Positions 1 through 11,200 of a stretch of 60,000 nt of DNA are shown one piece after another. This DNA comes from Cryptomeria japonica (lineage: Eukaryota; Streptophyta; Pinopsida; Cupressales; Cupressaceae), in assembly GCF_030272615.1 (NCBI RefSeq), contig NC_081412.1:686026583-686086582 (forward strand), in the 5' to 3' direction. Position numbers and translations under genes: made by a program. How positions within the stretch are numbered: position 1 is the stretch's first letter; the number at the start of each line of letters is the position of its first letter. The notes beneath the pieces were generated by a model. It was not told the DNA's origin and did not search any database. It saw nothing but the letters and a program-made list of their open reading frames with translations.

Positions 1-1080
1 GAAAAAGTGCACAAACTGTATGAGGAAATCAGAAAGCAAGAAGAGTTTGAAGCACTATTAGCCAGAAGGTTACATAGAGGCAAAGGTAAGTATAAATGAA
101 AACTACCTTTGAAATGTTTCAATTGTGATAAGATAGGGCATATGGCTTCTAACTATCCTGACAAAGAATCTACTGAAAAGAGAGATTATCGAGATGACAG
201 ACAGAAAAATAATCATTACAGAGGACACCGAGATTTTAGGAGAAGAGATAGAAAGTCATGCCTAATAGCTGATGAGGAGTCCAATGATGATAAATCAGAT
301 GAAACTGATATAGAGGAAGTAGTTTATGTGGCTATCAAAGATGGATCAGATGAAGAAAGGTATGAAGAAAAAGCCCTAATATCTCACATAAATACTAATG
401 ATTCTTGGATCATAGATAGTGGATGCTCACATCACATGACAGGTGATAAACACAAATTTGTTACATTAGAAGATTATGATGGAGGCTATGTAAGATTTGG
501 TAATGATTCACCATGTTCGGTAAAAGGTAAAGGATCTATAACACTTCTTGACAATGCAAAATGCAATGATGTTTATTGGGTTGAAGGTTTGAAATACAAT
601 TTGTTGAGTGTAGCACAACTAAACAACACAGATTACCGAATAGAATTTCAGAAAGGAATTGTCAAAGTTCATGACAAGCATGGAAAGTTAGCTGCTACCG
701 CGACACAAACAAAAGGTAACACATTTCACCTTGACTCAACTTGGAACAAGTGTTTGTATGCAAAGATAGATGATACCTGGTTATGGCATAAAAGATTTTG
801 TCATGTAAATTTTGATAATTTGATCAAGATAAGCAAGATGCATCGAGTAAGAGGTCTACCGAGTTTGGAAAAACTTGAGAATGCTATGTGCCGAGGATGC
901 CAGATGGGTAAGATAACAAGATCAAGCTTTACAAGTAAGTCCTACACTTCTAAGGGAATTTTAGATCTTGTGCATACTGATCTTTGTGGTCCTATGAAAG
1001 TTCAGAGTTATTATGGTGATAAATATTTCATATTATTTGTGGATGATTACTCAAGGATGATGTCAGTAATGTTTTTTTAA
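1..1080 (+). pseudogene. Copia-1 gag tail, protease, GAG-pre-integrase and integrase start
   Basis: One frame is open from base 1 except for TGA at 97-99. It starts with a charged gag tail, then a zinc knuckle (CFNCDKIGHMASNY, about 112-153) whose last Cys is replaced by Tyr. An acidic linker follows, then the copia protease active site WIIDSGCSHHM (about 406-438) with the catalytic Asp intact. The GAG-pre-integrase zinc region follows, with WHKRFCHV and CRGCQMGK about 780-915. The integrase opens with HTDLCGP (about 972-992), keeping the first catalytic Asp. The frame ends in TAA at 1078-1080 in a T-run, probably a frameshift, because integrase-like sequence continues in another frame. Confidence 0.85.
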
Positions 1081-1719
1081 AAGAAAAATTAGAAGCTTTT
1101 CAAATGTTTAAATGGTACAAGGCAAGAGTTGAAAATGAAACAAGAAGACAACTAAAATGTCTTAGATAAGATAGAGGAGGAGAGTTCACATCTAATGAGT
1201 TCAACTTATTCTACAATGATCATGGTATAAAAAGACAAGTCTCTGCACTGAGAACTCCACAACAAAATGGAATTGCTGAGAGAAGAAATAGATCTAGTGT
1301 CACAAACATTTTGGAGAGAAGCAATAAGCACAACATTTTACACCCTGAACCGAGTACAACTAAAGAAAGGAACTTTGAAGACACCATATGAGATCTGGTA
1401 TGACAAGAAACCTAATGTAGGTTATTTTAAAATCTTTGGAGGTAGATGCTATGTTCACAAAGATGATAGAAATGGAAAGTTTGATCAGAAAAGTGAAGAA
1501 GGAACATTTCTAGGTTATTCTTCTAGAAGCAAAGCATTTAAATGTCTGATCAAATCATCTAACAAAATAGTAGAAAGTGCAAATGTGAAAATTGATGAAT
1601 TTGCAGAAAGAAATGATGAAGGAAATTCCAAGGAACCAGAAGATTATGATGAATTTGTCTATGTTCAACTGACAAGTATTACTGAGAAAACTGTTGAAGG
1701 AAATGAAGAGAATATTTAG
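1081..1719 (+). pseudogene. Copia-1 integrase core and C-terminal part, deleted and frameshifted
   Basis: Continues the DDE integrase. A stop sits just before DRGGEF (about 1168-1190); the second catalytic Asp is kept, but the usual Asn after it is Arg. QQNGIAERRN (about 1260-1290) carries the catalytic Glu. The text then jumps to FWREAISTTFYTLNRVQ (about 1309-1360), so the stretch of roughly 20 residues that copia integrases usually have here is missing: an internal deletion. The C-terminal part with YEIWYDKKPNVGYFKIFG and GTFLGYSSRSKAFKC follows. The open frame ends in TAG at 1717-1719. The deletion rules out a working integrase. Confidence 0.85.
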
Positions 1720-3412
1720 TTACCAAGTGATGAAGAAGATCATACAGAGCCTACCGAGCCTGTATTAGCCAAGTATGTCAGAAGACATCATGCATCAAGT
1801 CATATTATAGGAGATAAGAATGATCCAATGATGACAAAGAACAAACTGAGACAGAACACATGTCTGATATCTGAATTTGAACCGAGGATAGTGAAAGAGG
1901 CATTTAACAGTGAAGATTGGATAAATGCTATGACAGAAGAGATTGATCAAATCAAGAAGAATGACACATGGACACTGGTCCCAAGACCGAAGGACAAAAA
2001 TGTAATCGGTACAAAGTGGATTTTCAGAAACAAGCTGAATGAAAAAGGTGAGGTCATTAGTAATAAAGCAAGACTAGTTTGCAAAGGTTATGCCCAAGAA
2101 GAAGGAATTGATTATGGTGAGACTTTTGCACCTATGGAAAGACTTGAATGAGTAAGAACATTGTTGGCATATGCTGCTTACAAGAATTTCAAGGTATATC
2201 AAATGGATGTCAAATCTGCATTTCTGAATGGTATATTAGAGGAAGAAGTTTTTATTGAACAACCTGAAAGATTTGTTGAAGACAAGAATAATGATCAGGT
2301 ATGTAAATTGAACAAAGCTTTATATGGTTTGAAACAAGCACCTAGAGCATGGTATGAAAGATTGCACTCTTATCTGATCAAAATTGGTTTTATAAGAACA
2401 AGTGAAAACAACAATATGTACATGAAGAATGATGAAAACGGAATACTGATCTCAGCCATATTTGTTGATGATATTATATTTTGTGGAAATGACTCTCTAT
2501 GCAAGAACTTTGGAAATGAAATGAGCAAAGAATTTGAGATGCCATTAATTGGTGAGATAAAGTATTTTATAGGTTTACAAATACTGCAAATGAAAGATGA
2601 GATTTTCATTACTCAATCCAAATACATAAAGGAAATCTTGAAGAAATTTGGAATGGAGGATTCAAAACTAGTAAGTACTCCTATGACTACCAACTGTAAA
2701 TTATCAAAGAATGATGAATCTGCATCTGTTGATGAGACACTTTACGGATCCATGATTGGAAAACTACAATATGTTGTTCACAACAGGCCAGATATAGCAC
2801 ATGCAATAGGTATAGTTGCAAGATTCTTTGCAGATCCCAAAGAAATACATGACAACAATCAAGAGAATTTTCAGATACTTGAAAGGCACTAAAGATTATG
2901 GCTTAGCATATCAGAAAGGAAATGTTTTTGATTTAAAAGTTTATACTGATGTTGATTGGGTAGGCAACATTGATGACAGAAAAAGCACAAGTGGAGGAGC
3001 TTTCTTTTTAGGAGAAAGACTAGTGAGTTGGCTTAGCAAGAAACAAGGATGTGTTTCACAGTCAATAGCAGAAGCTGAATACGTTGCTGCAGCATTGAAT
3101 TGTACCAATATAGCATAGATCAAACAACTATTGGAAGGTATAAATGAACAAGTTACCGAGCCAGTAACTATATTCTGTGACAATACTAGTGCCATTAACA
3201 TTTCAAAGAATCCTGTTATGCACTCTAAGACAAAGCACATCTCTATCAAATATCATTATCTTAGAGAAGAAGCTCAAGAGAAGAAAGTGGTGTTGGAGTA
3301 TGTTAGCACAAAGGAACAAATAACAGATATCTTCACCAAGCCACTGCCAAGGGACACTTTTGAGTATCTCAGAAGTAAGTTAGGGGTCCTACCCCTATCT
3401 TCCATTCACTGA
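1720..3412 (+). pseudogene. Copia-1 reverse transcriptase and RNase H
   Basis: RT begins with EDWINAMTEEIDQIKKNDTW (about 1912-1971), then TKWIFRNKL and [20 protein letters not shown] at 2149-2151 interrupts the frame, which resumes at once. DVKSAFLNG (about 2206) holds the first RT Asp, LYGLKQAPRAWY is conserved, and the YVDD box reads FVDD (about 2461-2472). After RPDIAHA a frameshift near 2850 leads to the RNase H part: YTDVDWVG, DDRKSTSGG, SIAEAEYVAA, stop TAG 3116-3118, then FCDNTSAI, HSKTKHISIKYH and EQITDIFTKPLP. The frame ends TGA at 3410-3412. Apart from the stops and the frameshift, most catalytic positions survive. Confidence 0.9.
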
Positions 3413-3642
3413 CTGAGTTTGGTGAAAGTATCAATTCGATGACTCTATAGAATATCTTTTAGGAGTTGATGCTCATTTACACACTTTAGGATGTTTTCTA
3501 AAGGTGTGCAGGAAACAATAACAGGAAACAAGAATTGAAGACAAAATGCTCTGACTGAGACTAAGTTGACACATAACAGCAAGAAATCACTTCATATAGG
3601 AAGAAATTATGTTTAACTCTTTACTTTTTGGCATTGTTGTCA

Positions 3643-3822
3643 AAGGGGGAGAAGATTGAAGAAAAGGGGAGAAGACTAATGTATGGGGGAGAAGATTGAT
3701 GACAGGGGGAGAGCATTTCAGCATTTCAGAACAACAATCCAAATAAATTAGGTCAAATCAATTGGTTTTGCCATCAAAGCCAAAGGGGGAGATTGTTGGC
3801 ATTATAACAGACAAAGGGAGAT
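3643..3822 (+). repeat. Repeated purine tracts and polypurine tract before the Copia-1 3' LTR
   Basis: At least six G-rich purine tracts of the form AAGGGGGAGA lie between RNase H and the LTR, at about 3644, 3662, 3684, 3704, 3782 and 3813. The last two are each followed by GATTGTTGGC, so the LTR could start at 3794 or 3823. The PPT primes plus-strand DNA synthesis in LTR elements. Upstream tracts after GGCATTGTTGTCAA also occur in Copia-2 (about 41088). Confidence 0.75.
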
Positions 3823-5298
3823 TGTTGGCTTTTCAATAAGGATATTGAGAAGGTTATTGATGATTATGGATATAACTGATTAAGGATGTTTACTGTCTTA
3901 ATATTATTATTTTGTCATTGATGTCAAGAAATTGATTTACTAATTCAGTATGATGTTGCCATATCTTAAGAAGTATGATTTGATGAGTATAAAGATGTCG
4001 GTAAAAGACACAGAAAGAATGTGATGAATAAGGGGAGGAATAAGTTATTCAATGGGCAACTATTAGTGAGTTAGACAATGATGAGATCATGATGTTTAGA
4101 TTGTTTTGATATCCTACATATGTTGTTGATTGTAAGGTTGATACTATACTATGTTACCGAGTAAAGAACCTAATCGATAAACCCTAAGGAACCTAGTCGG
4201 TAAACCCTAAGGTTATCGCTATCGGTTAATGAAGGCAAAATGTCTACCGAGTGAAGTTCAATATTTACTGAGTTGCAACCGAGTAATAACAGAATGCATT
4301 GAATGAATAAAAGCATTATTTAATGAAGGAAGCTGATGAGCTGGTTATGATTAAATGATAGGTATGCCGTGAATGAAGTTTGTTAAAGAATCTATGGCAA
4401 AGGAAAATCGGCAGGAAGATCTACATCTCAGATTGAACCGCAATACCCTAGCACAAGTTCCAAGAAATGGATGCAAGTTCCAAGGCGGGGTAAAACATTT
4501 TTAGATCGAAGGATACATTGAACCTAGTCAAGTTTGAATATCCGATGGCTATGATTGATCATGGGAAATGTGATCAAGGAGATTAAGCGGTTGACAAATT
4601 GCTTATAAATAATGAACTATTGATAAACAATGTATGCGGGCAAGTGTATGCACAGGGATGCTACATAGTGATTACCGAGCACAGAAGCTTGAAGACCTGT
4701 TTGAATAACAGAGTATAGAGCCCAATAGATGGACAAGATAAGTCCTATGACTAGATTGTATTGAGAAAATAAGAATCTACTTTAGCATTTTAGATGTGAA
4801 GTTGCAGATAGATTTGTATTACTGTTATTTTGTAAAGTGACAGAAAATCTCTTAACCAAGTGGACTTAACAATCTTATTTGTAAAACCCTCTAGCAAGGT
4901 GACATTCTAAGTGAGTGTTTGAAATCCTTTAACAAAGTCACTTCTAACAAGGTGAAGATCCTAATAGATCTGAGGAAAATCCCTTAACCGGGTCACATCT
5001 AGCAATGTGTTTGTAATCTTTAACAAGATTTGCTTTTAATCGAGCATACTCTAGAAGAGTATATTTCTTAGTGGGTCTGAAATCTCATAGTGGTTTTTCC
5101 CTATTTGTGTTTCCACGTTAAATCCGGTGTTATGAGTTTTATTATGTTTATATGCTTTTGAGTTTGCATGTTTAGCAGTTTTGGTTATATTACTGAAGTA
5201 TATGTTACTGAGGTTGAATCTGTTGTTTTTCTGGAAGATTAAGTTTGTATGATTCACCCCCCCCTCTCATCTTATTAGCTTGGCATCTATACTTAACA
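3823..5298 (+). repeat. Copia-1 3' LTR
   Basis: Starts TGTTGGCTTTTC straight after a purine tract and is proposed to end in CTTAACA, giving about 1,476 bp. Near the right end the C-rich run at about 5256-5267 after GATTCA matches the tail of the other copia LTRs here (36711, 42546). A TATA-like box TATAAATA is at 4604-4611. The partner LTR is outside the window, so the right end is inferred from the terminal CA and the C-rich tail. The 3794 start is an alternative. Confidence 0.7.
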
Positions 5299-6593
5299 TT
5301 AAGTATCAAAACTATCATATGTTGTCTAAAGTTTGAAATATTCATTATGACAAAATAGTGAATTGTATGAATGCAAATATAAGTATTTACTTTATCTTTT
5401 TATGATGATAAATGTGTTGCAATGAATGGTCATGAAATGTGAATAGAAGTACTTGTGCTAACCATGATGTTGTAGTTGCGTGGAAGAATTTTTTTGATGA
5501 AACGGGGCTTTATTGTCAATAGTGTGGCAACCTGGACAAGACTGTACAGTGAGGCATGAAAGGGTCAAAGGTTGTTACAACTTGGGCGATAGCTATTTGA
5601 AAGTTATTAAGGAGCCTTCAACAATAGTCATGTTCTATTAATGATTTTGTTAAATAACCATGTTGGATATTAGAGTAAATCTAGGGAATATTTACAAATG
5701 TTCAAGGATGGAGTAGAGTCCCGTTTTTCTTAGTTCTCTTAGACTTTATATTCTAAATAAAATCATCCACCTAGATATTAGGAGTGGAGTGGCTATTGTG
5801 GAAAACTGTTGTAAGGATGAATCTTATATAAATCCTTCTAAAGTTTCCTAGTAGAGTTATTTTCTATTTTTGATATTAGACTGTGTTATGATGTGGGGTT
5901 GATTCTGAATAAAAAGCGAATTTACTATCTTGAATAAGGTTATGGTGTTTTGATACGGTTATGCAAGCTTCATAGTTAACTTCTGTCGTAACTTCTAATT
6001 CAGAATACTCACTCCAAGGGACCCACTTGGTGAGGATTCTATACATTTCTTTTTTTATGCACTTATTTTTTGAAGTAATTTAATTTTCTTATGGTAAGTC
6101 GTTCACCGTCTGCTCCTGTAGCCACTAGATTGATAACCTGTGTATATTCCTGTAGCCATGACAGAACAAAACAATTGTTTCTGCATAGGTTAGGTAAGTT
6201 CATATTTTGATAGTAAAATTTGATGCCACTTCCTTGTGTTAAGATATAGGAGCATATTGCCTTCTTATGTGGTTTTATTCAACATTTAATTTACTTGAGA
6301 TTAGGATAGAATTGCTCCTTCAAGATCTTAGTGCACATACTGTGCTAGCCCATTTCAAGTTGTATGTCCTCAAGTGGATAACATAAATAGACCAAGATAA
6401 TGGGGTTTGATAGCTACTCAATTAGGAATTCTTGTCCCTAAGTTTGAGTGAAGTACCAAATTAGATGCTTATTGTTTTGAGTTATGTCTTAATTCCATGT
6501 ACAAAATTAATTCAGTAGATTGAGTTATGTCTTAATGAATATAATGTGTATAATTAGTTATATGTGGCTGGGTTAGGGGAAGCAGATATAGTC
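5299..6593. other. No gene recognised
   Basis: AT-rich, no long open frame and no recognisable RNA gene. Two details: the bases straight after the Copia-1 LTR (AAGTATCAAAACTA) weakly resemble a copia PBS, and TGTTGGATATTAGAGT at 5661 equals the start of the Copia-2 3' LTR. Both could be remnants of old copia elements. Confidence 0.6.
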
Positions 6594-6598
6594 ATTGG

Positions 6599-7047
6599 TG
6601 TTAGGGTTTCAAGCAGATCCGAAGCAAATATGAACTAACAATTATATGTAGATAAAAATACAAAAGATAAAGAAATAAAACAAGACACAAATAACACAAA
6701 GATTTAACGTGGTTCACCCAAAATGGGTTACGTCCACCATACACAACGTCCAATCTTTCTTATTATCCAACAAAAATAGTACATCAACCTTACAATGCCT
6801 TAAGCATCTCAGCTGCTTATAACATGCATTTTTAGGGCAACCAACAAAGTCGGTCTTTTTAGGGTTTTATTACAATGTCGGTTTTCACCAACAAAAAATG
6901 GCAAAAAAAAATTTCTCGGGGGCTGCTGCCCCCGAACCCCTGCAGCGGGCTTCGCCTGCTTTCTTGGGGCCTGGCCCGGCCCCGGACCCCAATGAGAATA
7001 CATGCTGAGTGTACAGTACTTTGCTGATCAGTCGCCACATATCAACA
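6599..7047 (-). repeat. Copia-3 3' LTR (left copy)
   Basis: Direct repeat of 12730-13179 by eye along the whole length. The PPT, GAGTGGGAGAT on the minus strand (7048-7058), abuts its right end. It holds a strikingly GC-rich block at about 6920-6990 with hairpins such as CGGGGGCTGCTGCCCCCG, in an otherwise AT-rich LTR. Confidence 0.93.
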
Positions 7048-7183
7048 ATCTCCCACTCGGAGACTGATCAGGCTCCACACCAAACAATCTCCCACTTGGA
7101 GACTGATACTAGATGACACCACTGTGCTTGTAACATCCACTGGATAAAACACTGGGACTCGACTGGTATAGATTCCACAATTA

Positions 7184-7890
7184 TCAATCAAGAAGACCAA
7201 CAAAAACTAATGAAGAAATCAGCTTCTCCTGTGGAACTACCTTTGTGAACATATCGACGGGATTCTCACTTGTGTGAATCTTCTCAAGCCGTAACTGACC
7301 CTCCTCCAAAACAGTCTGAATGAAGTGGTACCTGAGCTGAATGTTCTTTGTCCTTGAATGAAAAGTAGAGTTCTTTGCAAGATGAATGGCACTCTGGCTA
7401 TCGATATACAATGGGCGATCCTCTTGTGTCTGACCCAATTCCTCCAGAAAAATATTGTTACCAAATCATCTCCTTGCTGGCTTCTGTAGCAGCAACATAC
7501 TCAGCTTCAGTGGTTGAAAGTGCAACAACCTTTTGCAGCCTAGAAATCCAATTGACTGTAGTTCCTCCTATAGTAAAAACATACCCTGTAGTACTCCTTC
7601 GTGAATTGATATCGCCTGTCAGATCAGAGTCAACAACTCCACTCAGAGCATCATTAGATCCTTTGAAACATAATGCCTTCATAGTAGTTCCTTTCAGATA
7701 CCGAAGAATCCATTTCACAACATTTCAATGTTCCATACCCAGATTACTCATAAACCTACTCACAACTCCCATTGCATGTGCAATATCTGGCCTTGTGCAA
7801 ACCATTGCATATATCAAACTACCAACAACTGATGAATACAGGATGTTAGACATTTTATTTACCTCTTCTTGTTTCTTTGGGCACATCTCC
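7184..7890 (-). pseudogene. Copia-3 RT end and RNase H
   Basis: Minus strand, reading from 7890 down. It resumes RT just right of the site disrupted by the insertion, with SNILYSSVVGSLIYAM, CTRPDIAHAMGVVSRF and WILRYLKGT. RNase H follows: SDLTGD, NSRRSTTGYVF, STTEAEYVAATEA (catalytic Glu present), then after a frameshift near 7440-7460 YIDSQSAIHLAKN, HSRTKNIQLRYH and NPVDMFTKVV. It ends about 7184, followed by a short untranslated stretch and the PPT. This is the normal C-terminal end of a copia polyprotein. Confidence 0.9.
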
Positions 7891-9442
7891 TGATGCAAGT
7901 GCTAGGCTAGGTGAGTGCAATTCAGGACAAAACTGTCACAATAGGCCACCAAGGAAACCCAAAACACCCTATCAACCAGAATTACACCTTAAAAACACCC
8001 TTCAATTAATCATAAACAACATTCTGGACCCTAAGGATAACATTGACAAGATCTTAGGATCAAAAGTTGAAAACTGCTCAAGCCTACTCAAACCGACTAG
8101 ACACCAAACTTGGCTTCAAGTTGGAATTTTGACAAAATAGTGAGAAGGGATCAAACCAAATGGTCAAGGTGGATGAAAATACCCATAAAAACATGCTCAA
8201 GGTGTGGTGACACAACAAACTGATCAATTCAACAAGGTTCCTTTGTAAAACCCCAAAATCCTTGTATACTCAAGTGGACTTATCAAAACAAATTTGCAAA
8301 TTTGCAAATGACCAACAAAAAAAAATGGATATCCAAATACCCTTTATTAAAAAAGTTCTAAATCAAAAAGGAGGTGGTCTGGAAAACAAAGGAGACCTGC
8401 TGCCCTTCACAAATGCAAGTAGGCCTAATTAGGCTTAAGTAGGTGGGTTTGTGAAGGAAGTGTATGAAATATGATTGATCAAAAAGTTTCACCAATTTAA
8501 AAAGTTTTTTCCACACCCCAATTGACCAAATCTAGGATTTTGTGCATTGGTTCAACCCCTATTTTGTTTTATCACCAATTTTGCATTTTGAAACTAGGTT
8601 GTCACATGAGGATGCCAGCCTAAAAATCAAAGCAAAGGCCAAAGACACCTGCCAACCTGAAAATTTCTTCCAGAATCATTGATTACATATACAACCTTTC
8701 ATTCCACCAAGTTTTAAATTTTTTGTACGGTGGCCATGAGAGGAAATGCAAAAATAGGTCAAAACCTTAGGTTTAGGAGGGTTTCAAAACTGTTTTTAGT
8801 AAAAATGCAATAACTTTCGAACTAGAGCACTTAGAGACCTAAAATAAAAATAAAAATAAAAATAAAGGTAAAAGGCCCCTCAATCTGAATCCATAAGTTA
8901 GAAGCTCCTAGCAGTCCGAAAATAATCCGTACAAGAGCAAAAACGTGACTATTTGCAGGAAAACAAGGTTTTTTTATTGATTGCCAAATGAAAATTTACA
9001 TCAACTCCTTCATCACCCACCTAAAAGGGCTTATGAAGGCACCCCCCATCAGTTACAACCAATTTTCTAACTAGTTAGCCAATGGGGAAGGATATTTGCT
9101 TACAAACAAAAAATTGTCCAGTGTTGTGATGACAACATTGACACGTTTTGACAATTTTTGCTCAAAAGCACTTAAAAGTACAAACTAACTTTCTAAATCC
9201 TACCAATGGTCATGAAGGAACAATTTATTGCCAAAAACAAGAAAATAACTCAAAACTAAATTTTTATGACCCTTTGACCATAGTTGACCAAGTGGCTCAT
9301 AAATTGCCAAACCTGGGACTAGGCCTCACAAATGGATAAAAAACAAGACCAATGACTCCTAGCATGAAATAAACAATCCAAGACCCCTTAGGAGTCATAA
9401 CAAGGTAGGATAATCAAGTTTTTAAAGTTGGTGCTTCTGCAC
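7891..9442. mobile_element. Non-coding insertion in the Copia-3 RT gene
   Basis: RT homology stops at 9443 and resumes at 7890 (minus strand) with no loss of gene sequence. The bases CATCTCC occur on both sides (7884-7890 and 9443-9449), so this is an insertion of about 1,552 bp with a 7 bp duplication, or 8 bp with one mismatch. It starts TGATGCAAG and ends TTCTGCAC, has no convincing ORF, and contains AT-rich and CCAAATGGTCAA-like text. TG and CA ends hint at a solo LTR, but 7-8 bp is too long for most LTR elements. A non-autonomous hAT-like DNA element is the alternative, although the terminal inverted repeats are poor. Class unresolved. Confidence 0.75.
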
Positions 9443-10465
9443 CATCTCCTTAGTCAATTTGAAATGACTAGCCAAAGGTGTACTAACTACTTTTGCATCC
9501 CGCATGTTAAATCTTTTCAACACCTTCTTTATATACTCCCTTTGGGACAAATTCAAGGTTCTATTTTTACTATCCCATGTAATCCTCATACCGAGAATTT
9601 GCTTAGCTGCACCCAAATCCTTCATAGCAAATGACCTAGCTAATTTTTGTTTAAGATCATTTATGTGTTGCATGTTAGACCCAACAACAAGCATGTCATC
9701 AACATAAAGCAATGGGATAATATAACTGCCATTATCCAATCTCTTAAAGTATACACAATGATCAGAATGACATCTATGATAATCATGTTCAGCCATGAAA
9801 CTATCAAATTTTAAATACCATTGTCGGGGTGCTTACTTTAGGCCATACAAACTTTTCTTCAACTTGCACACCGAGTTCTCCTTACCTTTCACCTCATATC
9901 CCTATGGTTGCAACATGTAAATTTCCTCCTCCAAATCTCCATGGAGAAAAGCTGTTTTGACATCTAATTGTTCAAGATGTAAATCATCTGCAACCACAAG
10001 ACTAAGTACAGTTCTAATTGAAGTCATTTTTACAACTAGAGAAAATATTTCATCATAATCTATACCCTTTTTCTGTGCAAAACCTTTTACCACAAGTCTG
10101 GCCTTATATCTTTTCAGACCTCCTTCCTCCTCCTTCAGCCGATAAACCCATTTGTTAGGCAAGTCTCTTTTTTCTGTAGGTAAAGGGACTAATTCCCAAG
10201 TCTTATTTTTCATCAAGGAGTCCATCTCCTCTTTCATGCCTAGCTCCCACTGTTGTTTGGCATCCACCTGCATTACTTCTTCATATTCTTCTGGTTCACG
10301 AGAATCAGTTAATAATATAGAATACAAAGAAGGAGAAAATCTTTCAGGGGGTCTACTTGACCTCGTAGAACATCTAACACTTGCAGGAGTTTGTGGGACA
10401 TTCTGTTGTTGCTGAGCATCAGGTACCTGTGGCATTTCATTTTCAAGAATCTCATCCAACACCAC
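9443..10465 (-). pseudogene. Copia-3 reverse transcriptase, N-terminal and catalytic part
   Basis: Minus strand. A Pro- and Gln-rich linker (PDAQQQQNVPQTPAS) leads into MKEEMDSLMKNKTWELVPLP, KWVYRLKEEEGGLKRYKARL, GFAQKKGIDYDEIFS and LDVKTAFLHGDLEEEIYM (first Asp). In the same frame a TAG follows MLQP, then CKLKKSLYGLK, a second stop (TAA in place of the usual Gln codon), APRQWY and LLYVDDMLVVG (YVDD intact). The frame runs to TKEM, where the 1.55 kb insertion cuts it. Without the insertion and two stops the RT would look standard. Confidence 0.9.
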
Positions 10466-10498
10466 ATATTCTTGTTTGTCCTGTTCATGCTTCTTTTC

Positions 10499-11200
10499 CT
10501 ACATCTGTTCTTTATACATAACCTTCTCATTGAATATAACATTTCTACTTCTAATTATTTTCTTATTTTCAAAATCCCATAACCGAAAGCCATATTCATT
10601 TATCCCATATCCAATGAAGGTACATTTCTGAGATTTAGCATCAAGCTTGGTTCTATTTTCTTTATCAATATGGACAAAAGCTTCACAACCAAAAGTTTTC
10701 AAAAAAGAATAATTTACCTTTTTACCAGTCCATGCCTCCTCTGGAATACCACCATCCAAAGGGGTTGAAGGTCCTCTATTTATCAAATAGACAACAACAT
10801 GTACAACATCTGCCCAAAAATATAAGGGAAATCCAGCATGTAATCTCATGCTCTTCGCGCGTTGCATGATAGTCCTATTCATTCTCTCTGACATGCCATT
10901 TTCCTGTGGAGTTCCTGGAACTGTCTTCTGCTTTCAAATCCCATTTAAGGAGTAGTAATATTCAAATGCTTTGCTGCAGTACTCACCTCCATTATCCGAT
11001 CTGATACACTTCAACTTTTTTCTTGTCTCATTCTCAACCAAAGCTTTCCATTTCTTAAAAGTTTTAAAAACATCAGATTTTTGTTTTAAGAAATATACCC
11101 ATGTTTTTCTAGTTGAGTCATCAATAAAAATAACATAATAACAAGAGCCACCAAGAGATGATACCTGAGCCAGTCCCCATACATCTGATTGCACAAGCTC
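10499..11200 (-). pseudogene. Copia-3 integrase
   Basis: Minus strand. QSDVWG (about 11190), RSDNGGEY (about 11000) and ENGMSERMNRT (about 10890) give the D, D and E of the DDE triad, all present. One TGA near 10934 interrupts the frame between the second Asp and the Glu. The C-terminal part has FWADVVHVVVYLINRGPS, AWTGKKVNYSFLKTFGCEAF and CTFIGYGINEYGFRLWD, standard for copia integrases. It ends about 10499 before the linker to RT. Confidence 0.9.

Larger units (their letters stand above)
1..5298 (+). mobile_element. Copia-1: Ty1/copia retrotransposon, 5' end outside the window
   Basis: Plus-strand LTR retrotransposon entering from the left edge. The order gag tail, protease, integrase, reverse transcriptase, RNase H, PPT, LTR is the Ty1/copia order (integrase before RT). 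The 5' LTR, PBS and most of gag lie outside, so no TSD can be checked. The polyprotein is broken: TGA at 97-99, a stop within the integrase (1168-1170), a deletion in the integrase, TGA at 2149-2151, a frameshift near 2850 and TAG at 3116-3118. Its RNase H end is clearly related to that of Copia-2 but not the same family. Superfamily is certain; right boundary is moderately certain. Confidence 0.9.
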
